Assembly (NCBI GenBank): GCA_030248065.1
Contig: JASAMV010002598.1
Location: 34,037 to 98,036, forward strand
Origin: Rhynchonema sp. JSB1_4
Lineage: Eukaryota > Nematoda > Chromadorea > Monhysterida > Xyalidae
Direction: 5' to 3'
DNA: 64,000 bases
Of this stretch, positions 1-10,887 are shown one piece after another. How positions within the stretch are numbered: position 1 is the stretch's first letter; each line of letters begins with the position of its first letter. The translations under genes were made by a program, and so were the position numbers. The notes beneath the pieces were generated by a model. It had not been told where the DNA came from and made no database searches. It worked only from the letters and a program-made list of their open reading frames with translations.

Positions 1-59
1 AATATTAATTCGGTGTCCTTTTCTACAAACGCCGATATTTCATTACAATGCTCTGTTTT

Positions 60-1040
60 TAGCAGATCTATGGCTGGTATTCACAAAACAAAGTCACGCT
101 CAACGTCAAAGTTCACCGTCAAACTCAAAATCACGTGTAACATGACGGTGAACTTTCAGGAGTTCACCGTCAAGCTCACCGTCAAGTTCACTGTTAACTT
201 CAAAGTCAAGCTGAACGTTTCGCTCGCACTGGCACACAACTGTGTTTCACTGAAAGGCAGTGCTGTGTTTCACGGCTGTAGTGTGTTGCCAGCAGGCTTG
301 GATTAAAAAAATTTTATTATCGAACTTTTTTCAAAAAAAACTTTTTTAAAGCTTGTTTTTTTTAAAAAACACTTTTTTTCATTCCGGACCACCAAAAAAA
401 TTGATTTTTTGAAGAATGAATGAGAACGCCAACTTTCTGTTTGCGAATTTTTTGGGATAACTTTGAAGACAGATAAAGACTTGCACCATACTCATTTTGT
501 GTCAAAACAACAACAAATGACTAATCCACGACCACTGCATACAGGCGAGCAACGTGGAATCTGTCAATAGCTTGCGAGGCGTTCAATAACTGTACAGAAT
601 ACGGTATGGGGTGTTCTACATTATATGTACATGTAACGGTTGTCGGGATGTCTGGGAACTGCACGAATCCATCACAACGATATTTTAAACTGAAATATAA
701 GCGCCGCAGGCGATTTCTTGCGAATCTACGAGCAATAAAACGCATGAAAACATGCCTTTTTACCTTTAAAAAGTGATAAAATAACGAAAAAGTGAAAAAA
801 TAATTAAAAAGTGGCCAATTTTTTTTTAAAAAAAATTTTGTACAAAACAATTTTTACTTTTTTTAATCCTGGTGGTTACCAGCCTGTACCGATTATAACG
901 TTGTGAGGAGGCTAGTTTGGTTGGGCGACATTTTTTTTCATAACCATCACAAGCCTGACGTTGAACTTGACGGTGAACTTGACGTTAAGTTTGACGGTGA
1001 ACTTTGACGTTGAGCTTGACGGTGAGCTTGAGTTTGCTTT
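60..1040. repeat. Foldback element with 12-bp GTTCACCGTCAA arrays
   Basis: Positions 88-225 hold many degenerate copies of GTTCACCGTCAA or CTCACCGTCAAG. Positions 955-1035 hold the same unit inverted (CTTGACGGTGAA). Between them lies an AT-rich block (about 300-880) with runs of A and T in both orientations, starting GCTTGGATTAAAAA and ending TTTTTTAATCCTGG. It reads as a non-autonomous foldback transposon with satellite-like arms. A - strand open frame at 521-850 inside it resembles no family I know. Confidence 0.55.
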
Positions 1041-1665
1041 CTGAATTCCACCCTATGTTCACTTACTGCAACTTGGGTCTGTTTCAGATCATTTATCTCT
1101 CACTAAACGCGCATTCCTACAGTGTTTTTCAAATTTTAAATGGCTTCTTACCGTGAACAGCAAGGTTATATTTTTAAAAAACGCTCATGAAAAAATAGAA
1201 ACACCTTATAATAGAAGCCTCTCTCTTATAAAAAGTCCCCCTAAAATCAGAGCTGAAAAAAGCAGAATCCCGGGGCTCGTATCAGAGGAGATACGGTAGC
1301 TGATGAAAGCTGGTTTGTGCAATGCACGAAAGTTGGAAGTCTGTGGCTGCAAATGCCTCGTCACAAATTTTCTCATGAGTTTTTGCTTATGTCCAGAGTG
1401 AGAAAACAAAGCCTGGTGCACTGTGGAACATTCACTTAAATTGAGTAGTTTACATATGCAGGCCCCGGCTTGAGCTCACTGAAATTTAATAGAAAACAAA
1501 TAGGCACTTGCAGATAATATGAAGTGTCGTGAATGAGGCATTACCATTAGGAGGCTTTCCGTAATAGACATCCAGAGATTGAACGCGTTTAGGTCCTGTG
1601 GCCTGGTTCACATTCAAACGGTTTGAACGGTGGACTCACTGCGTTTTCTTGTATCATACTGCATA
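1041..1665. other. Unassigned sequence upstream of the IR cluster
   Basis: No exon, RNA gene or clear repeat was recognised. The 5' flank and promoter of the first receptor gene presumably lie here, but no motif could be assigned. Confidence 0.4.
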
Positions 1666-3906
1666 ATGACTGAAGATACGACTGATCCAGCAGCTCTAAT
1701 TCGGTTTCTCGTGCAAGCTTCACCGCATTTCATTGAGTCATGTGCAGTCGAGCGGCTCAATCTATCCGTATCAGACGACTGTCCGTTTCCAGGTTTAGTG
1801 CAATGTCTGGCAGGAATTGTCTTTGATATAGTCTTTCCGTTTTATAATAGTCCAGAGGCGGTATATAGAAGATGTTTCAACGCCTTGAAAGCAGCAGTCA
1901 TCGTCGTGGATGATAACCAACAGGTCGACAACGTGGCTCGAAACATGCGTGTGACTTGATGGCTGCTGTTGCGATGAAACATTTGCTGTATACTTTGTTT
2001 GGACCGAGAATAAAATGAAAGACTATACATTACAGCATCGGACGTGTTGCAGGTATTGTTGCCGAAGTGATGCACAGCGCACTCACCACGCTCAACATAA
2101 CCTACAGCCTGATTCCGTCGAGCAACCTGACACATTTTGACACCGTGTTCGAAACGATTGATCGCGGTGACGTTGATTGCATCATGGATGGGTTCGTAGT
2201 CACACTCGACAGAACAATGAAGCAAGTTACCGCGCAACTTACTTTTGGAACTAATCTGCAGAACTCACGACGAAGGTCACCATTATAAGGCCTAACCCAA
2301 GCATGAACGTGTTCAGCACAATCAAAGCAAACCATTAATTTCCACGCAGATACGACTTGACCTACCCGGTGTTTCCGGCTCCACAGGGACTGGTGATGGC
2401 CAAACATCCAATAGGCGTGTGGAAACAGTCCGTTCGACTGTTGCAGATATTTAGCTGGCAATTATTTGTTCTCATTGGTGAGCGCGAGAATCGTTGCTTT
2501 GGTGCGCAAGTCACGGGTAACACGAGTCATGACCAGGATTAGAACTTCAGGAATCGTCTCGGTATTATTTATTTCACTATCACACCTGTCAAATCGTTAC
2601 TGCACCAGAATGGCCATTCCGAGGGTTCCTCATAGTTTGATTATCGTTCTCGTTGGATTCACTATGCTGTTTTTCACCAATTTATATCAAGGTAACTATA
2701 CATGAACTTACCTATAACAAGCGAATAACAGATACATACACACATTGCAAACGTTTTCAGGCTTAACACTCGGTGGAGTGTTAACGGATACCGAGCTTAA
2801 GGTGGATGGCTTCACCGACTTTGTGCAACATTTGCAAGCCAAAGAATTGAAACTGATAGACATCGATCGAAGCTTTTGGTTTCCACAGCTGATACGTGAA
2901 AGCGATGAGGAACACTTTCGTCTCTTGAGAGACGCTACCAGGGAAGCTTGGACTAAACCGAGCATTGCTAAATTTGCGAAAATTACGATCAAGCCCTCCA
3001 GAAAACGTTCGTATTTATACGTAGCTCTGCAGCAAAGCCCGATATATGACGAACATATCAATGCATCTCACACACAACATCGCAAGTCGTTGAAAAAGTG
3101 GTCGAGCCCGGTAATTTTAGAGACGTCTGCCTTCAGGAATAATCCCATCGAATTCGAGCGGAACGTAACAAATCTCATTCTGAAGCTGGTTAACGAACGA
3201 AAATATGCATACTATGCCTACGCAAGTATTGAGCGACTAACGGCCAATATAGAAGGTAAGTTAAAGCACTTCATTGAAAGCCACATGTAACTAATCGTCG
3301 AGAATCATGTCAGGTCATCCATCCGCGGATGGAAGTGGTTTGGTCAATAACTTTGCTTTGACGATGCTGGGTGGAGCATTTGCTCTGCGACGGCATAAAA
3401 GGCTCTAAACTGCACCAGACGGACATAAACTACACGATTACACTCCGACGAAAGCGACCACAACAAGATACTGTCAACATGACTTTACGTCCCTATTGGG
3501 TGGAAAATGTTGCAATGGGCTAATTGTAATTGCAGGTGGCGACGCCAAAAAGTGTGATTTGGCTTGGATTCCGAGCTACAGTTTCGGTGGCATCGGTTCA
3601 TCCACGCACAATGCACTTCTCTGCCGGAAGGGCTACAAGTACATGGATGTAATCGACAGGGCGCTTAGAGCACATATGCAAATGATCAATGGTGAAAAAT
3701 TACGGGATTACTGGCCTGACATGGAAAAGACGTCGAACGACTGCGCTGTGAAACTCAATCTCCATCGTCCACACTACCTGACGCTTTGGGACACCGTTGG
3801 ACCTTTTATGGTGTACATTATTTGCAGCATTATCTCTTGTCTCGTTTTGATAATTGAATGCTGTCATAAATCATACTTGTTTCAATTCCCATATTATGTA
3901 ATGTAA
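1666..3906 (+). CDS. Ionotropic-receptor-like ligand-gated channel, copy 1
   Basis: Proposed exons: 1666-1792, 2053-2221, 2350-2477, 2551-2691, 2761-3255 and 3536-3906, giving 476 codons plus stop with all phases consistent. Order of parts: S1 ligand-binding half (starts SPHFIESCAVE, later DRGDVDCIMDGF and YPVFPAPQGLVMAK), TM1 (VRLLQIFSWQLFVLIG), pore and second helix (LIIVLVGFTMLFFTNLYQG), S2 half, then a last helix (VGPFMVYIICSIISCLVLIIE). This is the iGluR/IR topology without the amino-terminal domain, and no signal peptide is visible. Two introns in the S1 region are absent from copies 2 and 3. The intron at 2222-2351 has a GC donor (GCAAGT). About 195 bp (2942-3136) that is intron in the paralogues reads through in frame. 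A GTG at 1630 is in frame upstream; the ATG at 1666 aligns best with the paralogues. The ligand is unknown. Confidence 0.82.
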
Positions 3907-4313
3907 ACTTAATTGAAAACTGGTGCCAACTTGGTCATTGAGGGCTTTTTCATTTTGTTTGTTAATTTGTTTTATGTTTTCATGCTTCAAACACCGTGCT
4001 ACTATACTGACTGGACATGTGCACGATGTGTGAGTTTGTTCTGCACCAGGTCTTCATTTGTGCAGACATTATTCCAAGTACTCGGCACAGTTCTATTTCT
4101 GGCGCGAAATATTTCAATTAAGTTAACAGCCATTATGTATGAGACTATGCTTCTGTAAACATCTGATAACTCGGTTAAATTGGATTTGAGCACTGCTACA
4201 CGCCAGTTGAGAAAGATGAATACCAAATGAAGTGAATACGTATCCCAACTGACATGACCGGTGTGAGCAAGTACGTTGACAGCTTGCAATAGTCTCAGTG
4301 TTATACCTACAAA
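3907..4313. other. Intergenic spacer between IR copies 1 and 2
   Basis: About 400 bp with no recognised gene or repeat. A + strand open frame at 3913-4158 is hydrophobic and low-complexity and has no counterpart between copies 2 and 3, so I treat it as chance. The spacing suggests independent promoters rather than one message. Confidence 0.5.
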
Positions 4314-6060
4314 ATGATCGACACCAATGCTTCCGAAATTAATCGCTTCTTGCTTTCTTATTCGCCATATTTTATGCAAAAATGCGCGCTCGAGCGACGC
4401 AGCCTCTCAAAATCCGCGGACTGCCAAACACCGGGCATTGTCGCTGACGCAATGGACCAGGTGCTAAGAAAGTTGGACATTCCGTACACCCTGATTGACG
4501 CAACGACTGTGGAGAACATAACGTCAGTATTTGATGCCGTGGACCGAGGGGACGTGGATTGCATTCTCGATGGATTCATACAGACAATTGAGCGCACCGA
4601 GCGATACGAATTGTCCTATCCAGTATTCCCTGCCAACATCGGCCTCGTCATGGCCAAGCAGCCGCCCTCCTACTGGCATCAAGTGACAAATTTTCTGTCG
4701 GTTTTCACGTGGGACGTACTGCTGATAATGAGTAGGGAACACTGCTTGAGTATCCACTTAAATGAGAACCAAGGTCAGCCAAGCCACAATTTCAGCGGTT
4801 GTTGCGTTAGTTTTCGTTGTCCTCTCGCACGTGTCGCGACGATCAAGCAATACCGGCGTTCTATCTCACAACCTCCTCGCTGTGCTGGTTGGCTCGACAA
4901 TGCTCTTTTTCACAAATCTGTACGGAGGATTGATTCTTGGCAACATGCTGACAAAAACGGAGACACCGATTGAAGGTTTTTGCCTGAGTAGCGGCATTTA
5001 GTTTCAGAAAATATTATCTGCACCAAATATCGCTAATGCAGGCTTTGAAGATCTCATCCACTATTTGAACACCGACAGGCTGCATCTGATCGATGGTGAT
5101 CCGAACTACATCTTTCCCAAATACATAAGGGAGAATCCGGATGAACAGTACCAACGTCTTAGAGAAGCAACCAGGTGCGGTGGATCAACTCATCGGAATT
5201 CATAAACTTTTCACGCAAAGTTCATATGCAGGTATAATCCAGTTCAGTACGAGAGAGACACTGGAAAGCTGATAGAAAAGGTGGTTACAGAGCGCAAATA
5301 CGCATATATGGCATATTCCAGCACAAAAATGATGATATCAGAAGTGGAAGGTAGGCCAACAGATAATTTGCAAAATCCGCGCGAGCGAATCTAGGGCTTA
5401 TAGTACTGTGACCAAATCAGATCGCCGAATCTTGTCGTCAACTCTAAAGGCCACTTTATACTTTGTCTCGTTGCGATACACGCAACATTTTCTCGCGCGT
5501 TGATTGGTTCATGCGTGACAAACAGCCAATCAGCGCGTCAGAAATTGTTGCGTGTATCGCAACGGTATAAAGTGGCCTTAAGTGTTATTTCTCGCCATCA
5601 CTTGGGGCTGCTTGAGTTGACGGCAAGATTTAAGGATCTGATTTGACCATAGTACTATTGGCCGAATCTACGGACTTATGTTGTTTCAGGTGGCGAACAG
5701 TACCAATGCACTCTCGCTTGGATCCCAGTGAGTGAGCTCGGAGACCTGTTGTTCAAAACGGCGTACCACGGCATACTTTGTCGCAAAGGATACAAACATA
5801 TGCCGAAAATTGATGCTGAACTAATATCGATCCAACATATCATCTACGGATCGAAATTTTCTTACTATTGGCCGGATGCCAATCGTATGGAGGCTGAGTG
5901 TGCGCACCTACAACCGAACATGTCTCATCATCGTTTAGACGTTTCGGACACGATTGGTGTGTTTATTGTGTTAGTGCTTGGTACAGGTGTGTGCTGTCTG
6001 TTCCTTTTGTGTGAGCGCCTTCACGCGACTGTCGTTCAACATCTCACAACGTACTTGTGA
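4314..6060 (+). CDS. Ionotropic-receptor-like ligand-gated channel, copy 2
   Basis: Exons: 4314-4731, 4796-4975, 5042-5174, 5232-5350 and 5690-6060, giving 406 codons plus stop, and the whole frame closes. S1 begins SYSPYFMQKCALERRSLS and runs to YPVFPANIGLVMAKQP. TM1 is around VFTWDVLLIM and continues in exon 2 (VVALVFVVLSHVS). The pore and next helix read LLAVLVGSTMLFFTNLYGG, then S2 follows (GFEDLIHYLN to RKYAYMAYSS). The last helix is DTIGVFIVLVLGTGVCCLFLL. The start is the first ATG and matches copy 3 in position. No signal peptide or amino-terminal domain is visible. It is the only one of the three copies with neither a frameshift nor an unusual splice site, so it is the best functional candidate. 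The fourth intron carries a nested foldback. Confidence 0.87.
5399..5660. repeat. Two nested palindromes in an IR intron
   Basis: The outer arms contain AGTACTGTGACCAAATCAG (left) and its complement CTGATTTGACCATAGTACT (right). Inside, 5437-5581 is a separate hairpin with arms GGCCACTTTATAC and GTATAAAGTGGCC. That hairpin carries inverted CCAAT-box sequence (GATTGGTT and AGCCAATCAGCGCG) at its centre. It is related to the hairpins at 27843 and 31462. It sits wholly within the fourth intron of IR copy 2. Confidence 0.75.
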
Positions 6061-6067
6061 CAATCCA

Positions 6068-6073
6068 AATAAA
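6068..6073 (+). terminator. Polyadenylation signal of IR copy 2
   Basis: AATAAA occurs 8 bases after the TGA stop of copy 2. This implies a very short 3' UTR. Confidence 0.6.
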
Positions 6074-6332
6074 ACATTCAGCGCCTTAGCGTTGCAAATT
6101 GAAACCGTGATGGTTTATAGTTGCGACGAAATACAACGCATTATAGTGTGCATTAGAAGTGGAGCTTTTTCAATTAGCGAGAATTAGGAACAATTTCCCC
6201 ATTACCGCACGCAATGAAAGGGCGACCAAATACGTTACACTGATGTTTAATCATTTGGAACGTGATCGGCATCCAAGCGCAAAGAAAGTTCGCGGGCGAA
6301 CCATTAAAGGACAACACAACATTCTCATCGAG

Positions 6333-7876
6333 ATGGCTGACCGACAAAATATCCCGAAAGCAGTGAATATCTTTATGAGCTATTCACCATATTTTGTGCA
6401 AAAATGCGCCGTGGAGGGTTACAGCCTGTCGTCGACCAACGACTGCAAATTGCCAGGAATCGTCGCCGAGGCAATGGATCACGTCCTCCGCTCCCTGAAC
6501 TTATCCCACACGCTCATCAGCACGCGAAATGTGTCACATTTCTCTTCGATACTCGACATCATCGACAGAGGTGACAGCGACTGCATAATGGACGCTTTCC
6601 AGCACACGATCGAACGTGTCCAATTGTATGACCTTTCGTACCCTGTGTTGCCCGCAAATGTAGGGCTGGTGATGGCCAAACAACCTGCCGGGTACTGCAG
6701 CTACCTGACCCGGTTCCTGTCCGTTTTCACGTGGCAAGTCTTGCTTTTTATGGGTTAGTCTGTTGGAGCCACGTTTTACGAACCGCCGAGCTCAATCGGT
6801 TGATTCCCAACTTATTGCAGTAAATCATTTTGCGCTTTAATTTCACTGTTAGATTAAAATAAACAAGAGCTTTGGTTTTAGGCTTGATAGCAGTTGCGTT
6901 CGTGTTTTTGTCGCAAATGGCAAGCCGATCGACTCTCTTCAACTTCTCTCGAAATCTGCTCATTCTGCTGATTGCATTCACAATGCTGATTTTCACAAAT
7001 CTATACGGGGGCTTAATACTCGGTAGTCTGCTGACCAATGCAGCAGCTCCGATTGAAGGTAAGCGTTTGATGGGTACAATCAGACGCTGTCTTTAGCAGG
7101 CAAGAATCCCTACAGGATTCGAAGATTTGCTGAAATATCTGAGTACAAAGAAACTGAAGCTAATCGACATTGATCCAAAGTACGTGTTTTCACAGAAGAT
7201 TCGACACGATAATCACGAACAGTTTCAACGCCTGAGGAAGGCTACGAGGTATGTCTTGCATTTGCTTAGTGGATCTTATTTATTACACATCAAGACGCAA
7301 TCCAAGTCGTTTTCCAGAAACAACCCAATTGAGTATGAACCAAACGCCACCAGGCTCGTCACAACGCTGGTAACCGAAGGCAAGTATGCGTACTTGTCTT
7401 ACGCAAGTATCACGATGCTGACTTCCGGTGTGGAAGGTGCGATAACTTGAGACAGACAGCTTTCAGATTGGAATGTAGCTCCGGGTACACAAGGCGAAGG
7501 CGGACAATTCTTTCAGGTGGCGACAAAGAAAATTGCAATCTGGCTTGGATTCCTATCTCCGAACTTGGCGGTGTGATCTCAGACTCGCAGTATTTGGGCC
7601 TATTGTGTCGTAAGGGTTTCGAGCACATGTCAGCGATAAACGAGGAACTAACATCGATTCAGAGTTTCATCTATGGCTGGAAACACGCGGAGTATTGGCC
7701 GGATGAGAGAGAACTCATCTACGAATGCGCTCAACGAGACGCCAGTGCACGTACATATTCACCAACTGACAATCCGCGACACAATCGGAATATTCGCGCT
7801 CCTGCTGGTCTGTGCCGCAATCTGCTGCGTATTTCTGGGTGGAGAATTGATATACAACATACTAGCACGCTGCTGA
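6333..7876 (+). CDS. Ionotropic-receptor-like channel, copy 3 (frameshifted)
   Basis: Exons: 6333-6753, 6882-7058, 7116-7248, 7318-7436 and 7517-7876, with the same exon boundaries as copy 2. S1 starts SYSPYFVQKCAVEGYSLS, TM1 is near VFTWQVLLFMG, and the pore and next helix read LLILLIAFTMLIFTNLYGG. S2 includes FEDLLKYLSTKKLKLIDID. The last helix (DTIGIFALLLVCAAICCVFL) is in a different frame from the rest of the last exon. A one-base shift lies between about 7728 and 7760, just after the conserved YECA. Without correction the frame runs to 8061 and loses the helix. This is either a recent pseudogene or a sequence error. The ATG at 6333 is preferred over in-frame upstream ATGs because it aligns with copies 1 and 2. 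Confidence 0.75.
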
Positions 7877-8132
7877 TATCCAATTTGCGCAGAAAAACTG
7901 GAACGTTCGCCGATTGCGTGTCATTTTGGGCACAGTCAGACATCGATGATAATCATCTCAAATTTTCTCGCAACTACAACTTCTGCCAAACATTTTGTTT
8001 CGACGTTACCAATTTTCTATCCACACTTTTTCGACGGCTGTCACCACGGTTATTGTCGTAACTACCCAATGACATGTTAGTGCATTCTCGATCTAATAAC
8101 AATTAGCCTGAGCGGTCAACAATCACTCTGAC
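7877..8132. other. Gap between the IR cluster and the last KIF21 exon seen
   Basis: No WD40-like reading was found on the - strand in this 255-bp gap. The KIF21 exon to its right ends in a donor (CAG then GTCAGA), so that gene must continue leftwards. Confidence 0.5.
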
Positions 8133-10887
8133 CTGATCTCTGCCCGCACTGAACAGCCATTGCGAGTGTGACCCATCGGTTGCGTCCATTGCCAACAACG
8201 AAGTGACGCCGTCGTAATGTGGCGGTGTGAGCACTGCATCTGGTGCGATTGTGTACGGTGCTGTCAGGGCTGTAAATAGCGCGTCAGTTGATTAGTGAAG
8301 ATCAAAGATTTGTGCCGTAAATTGAGCCGCCGCGCAAAGACATGCAAGCGTATCAAAGTGGACCCTACGTATCTGATTGAAATGGACCTGCGTCACCATT
8401 CAACCTATTGAACTGATTTGATTTGTCCCACAAGTGTACGATCTGTTTTAAGTCTTACCGCTGTCTACAACCACTAAATCCAATAGCTTGTCTGCCATTT
8501 CAGTAAACGTTAATCATCTTCAAAACGAATACCGGAGTTTTCCGCTTAAAGCCCCCCCCCCCGAATAGAACCCTCGGGGGCTCTAATTGGATTTATTTTT
8601 TTTACGGACCATTGATTTTACATCGAACAGTAAACTTGCCAAAATAGTTCAAACTAGTGTAAGAATGACCAAAATACCGCACTTTTCTGTTGTTTTACCA
8701 ACGTTTTGCCATGTTTAGATGAAGATCCTCACAATCAGGTTGAAATATGGTATCAGAATGTCAAAATGCTGGCCTAAAGTGTCCCTACCGACAACGATGA
8801 AAACACCCAGTTTCCCGCTTAAAGCCCCCGAGGGCTGTAAGTGGAAACGTTTCCACTTAAAGCCCCCGGGGGCTCTAATTGGATTTTTTCTTTCTGGTCG
8901 GAGGGTCCATTTTCCAACAATTTCCGCATAGAGCCCCCGGGGCTTTAAGTGGAAAACTCCGGTAGGAAGCACTATAGTGAAGCTCCAAGGATCTGTAATG
9001 GGCCAACTGAACTACTTCAAAGCCAACACAGACCGTTGTCAATGGTGTAGCGCTTGATCGAGTGATCCCTACTTCCCGTCAACAGCCATTGCGCCGCCTG
9101 ACCTCTCACATTCACTGCGCACAGACACGTCACCTCGCTGCGACCACTGACGGTTGGATTGGATAGACGGCCGTGGACGGCGTAATTGCCAAGTCTGGTG
9201 ACAAGGTTTATTGATTTGGATGGTTGTGAATGGTCTGTTGCTATGAAGTCAGGCGCACTGATGATGACAAAGTGCCCTGCAAGGTCCACCATCCCATCCC
9301 GTCTGCCAGTCAGAAGCATGCGTGCAGCTGACATGTACATATGTGTGACATTTGTGCAGTCAGCTTGCAGTTTCACAAACGCCGATGAGCAGGATATTCG
9401 GAAATGAGAGCACCCGCTCTGTTTGTGCAACCCTTCTTCGTCTTTGTGGTATTAGTCGACGCGTTTCTTCCTGATCTGCATCGGATACAATACACGACGC
9501 AAACGTTGTATAACTGTTGTCTTCCACGTTTTGTTTTTGGGAATTCCACAAGAAAAGCAATCAGGAAAAAGGCAACAAAACAACAAACGGCACACTAACT
9601 TTGGTCTGTGTCTCCACTGCACAACCTTGTTGCCTCCGGCAGTAGTCAGTAGACTTTCACCACTTCCCTGACCCAACAACAAGGTGTTGACGAAGTATTC
9701 TCTACTCGGAAGGGTGATCACACGATTGGCGGTTGTGGGGAAATCCGGTCCGTCCACCGTGAAGCCAGAGGAACTGAAAAAGTGAAAAGTTTGGCTTTCA
9801 GCTTAGCTTGAGAAGAACATAACTCTGTTCAACACCACCTGAAATAGGGTGTTCAATATCGCGTTCGTAAATGGGAACATCCATGCTACGAGTACCCACT
9901 ATTGGAATACTCTAATGACAAGTCACCAATGATTATCATACCAACAGTTTGAAAGTTGTGCTGTATTAACCAGGCCACTCACAAGTCAAGCGAATTGTGT
10001 CACTGGACAAGTTTATAAATCAATATTTTATGTGGATGTGGCGCTGTGTTCAAACTCGTCAGCAAAAAAAACAGCAATCCATACATAAGAGACAACATGC
10101 GAAGTGAAAAACCAAATTAAGCAATTTGTCCAAAAAGCACAAAGCATCACAAGTGCTCACTTCAAGGTCGACACGCATTTCATGTCCCTGCTGTCCCACA
10201 ATCGCACTTGCGAGTTGCACAGCGTGTAGAACAGAGATGGTGAGTCAGGTACGAACTGGACTCCATGCACGTTGTTGGGATGCGGACCGAAACTGTGCAG
10301 CTCGACACCTGCTGCCAGGTCCCACAGACGACAGGTACGATCTGGGTGGAAAAGTGATGGATTATTCGTGATTTGGGCAGCATAGCAATCTATTGTATTC
10401 TTCCCCATATGCGAGTGTGATGAGCAGGTGCACCCATTGGGTGTGAAAAACTTGCGACCACATACTATAGTAGTGGTTAACACAAAAAAAATTAATGAAA
10501 CCCCCATTTAAAAAAACTGCCGCTGAACTGATGTATTCCACAGACAAAGTTGACATTCGCAGCGATGTTTGTGCTACCAGACTACTATCTGTCCCAATGG
10601 GGTTGCTAACTTGCTAGCTTGGCATTGCATAGTGAAACCACACAGTAAACTAAGAGAGCATCGTGGACCAGGTGCTTGAAAAGTTCCTCCACTTGACCAA
10701 GATTTACAATAAAAATATAACATTCACCAAAAAATGAAGGACAATACCTTTGCTGCCTGACAGCATTTTATCTGGTGACGCATCCACAGCCAGTACTGCC
10801 TGTGTGTGACCATCAGCAATGTGCACCACTTTCAGGGCCCAATCATTTGGCAGCGGTTCCGTGTACGGACGGAAGGAACCAATCGAA
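8133..10887 (-). CDS. KIF21: KIF21 WD40-repeat exons
   Basis: Exons: 10748-10887, 10161-10341, 9600-9773, 9034-9194 and 8133-8269. WD40 signatures visible include [35 protein letters not shown] (across a junction), [35 protein letters not shown] and [15 protein letters not shown] ending LFSAGRDQ. Compared with the usual KIF21 propeller the last blades are missing after GRDQ. Exon 9034-9194 is entered at CAG/ACTTGG, which restores the expected spacing. The long open frame upstream of it (9195-9430) is rejected as intron. Confidence 0.85.

Noticed and set aside
521..850. 109-residue open frame on the - strand
   Set aside because: It overlaps the AT-rich core of a foldback, shows no family motif, and has no partner exons with matching splice sites.
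3913..4158. Hydrophobic 81-residue open frame between IR genes
   Set aside because: There is no equivalent between copies 2 and 3, and it is Phe/Leu-rich as expected from AT-rich sequence.
9195..9560. Open frames on the - strand next to the KIF21 WD40 exon
   Set aside because: Entering at CAG/ACTTGG (9194) gives the right phase and WD40 spacing. The longer frame would add about 80 residues not expected in the propeller.
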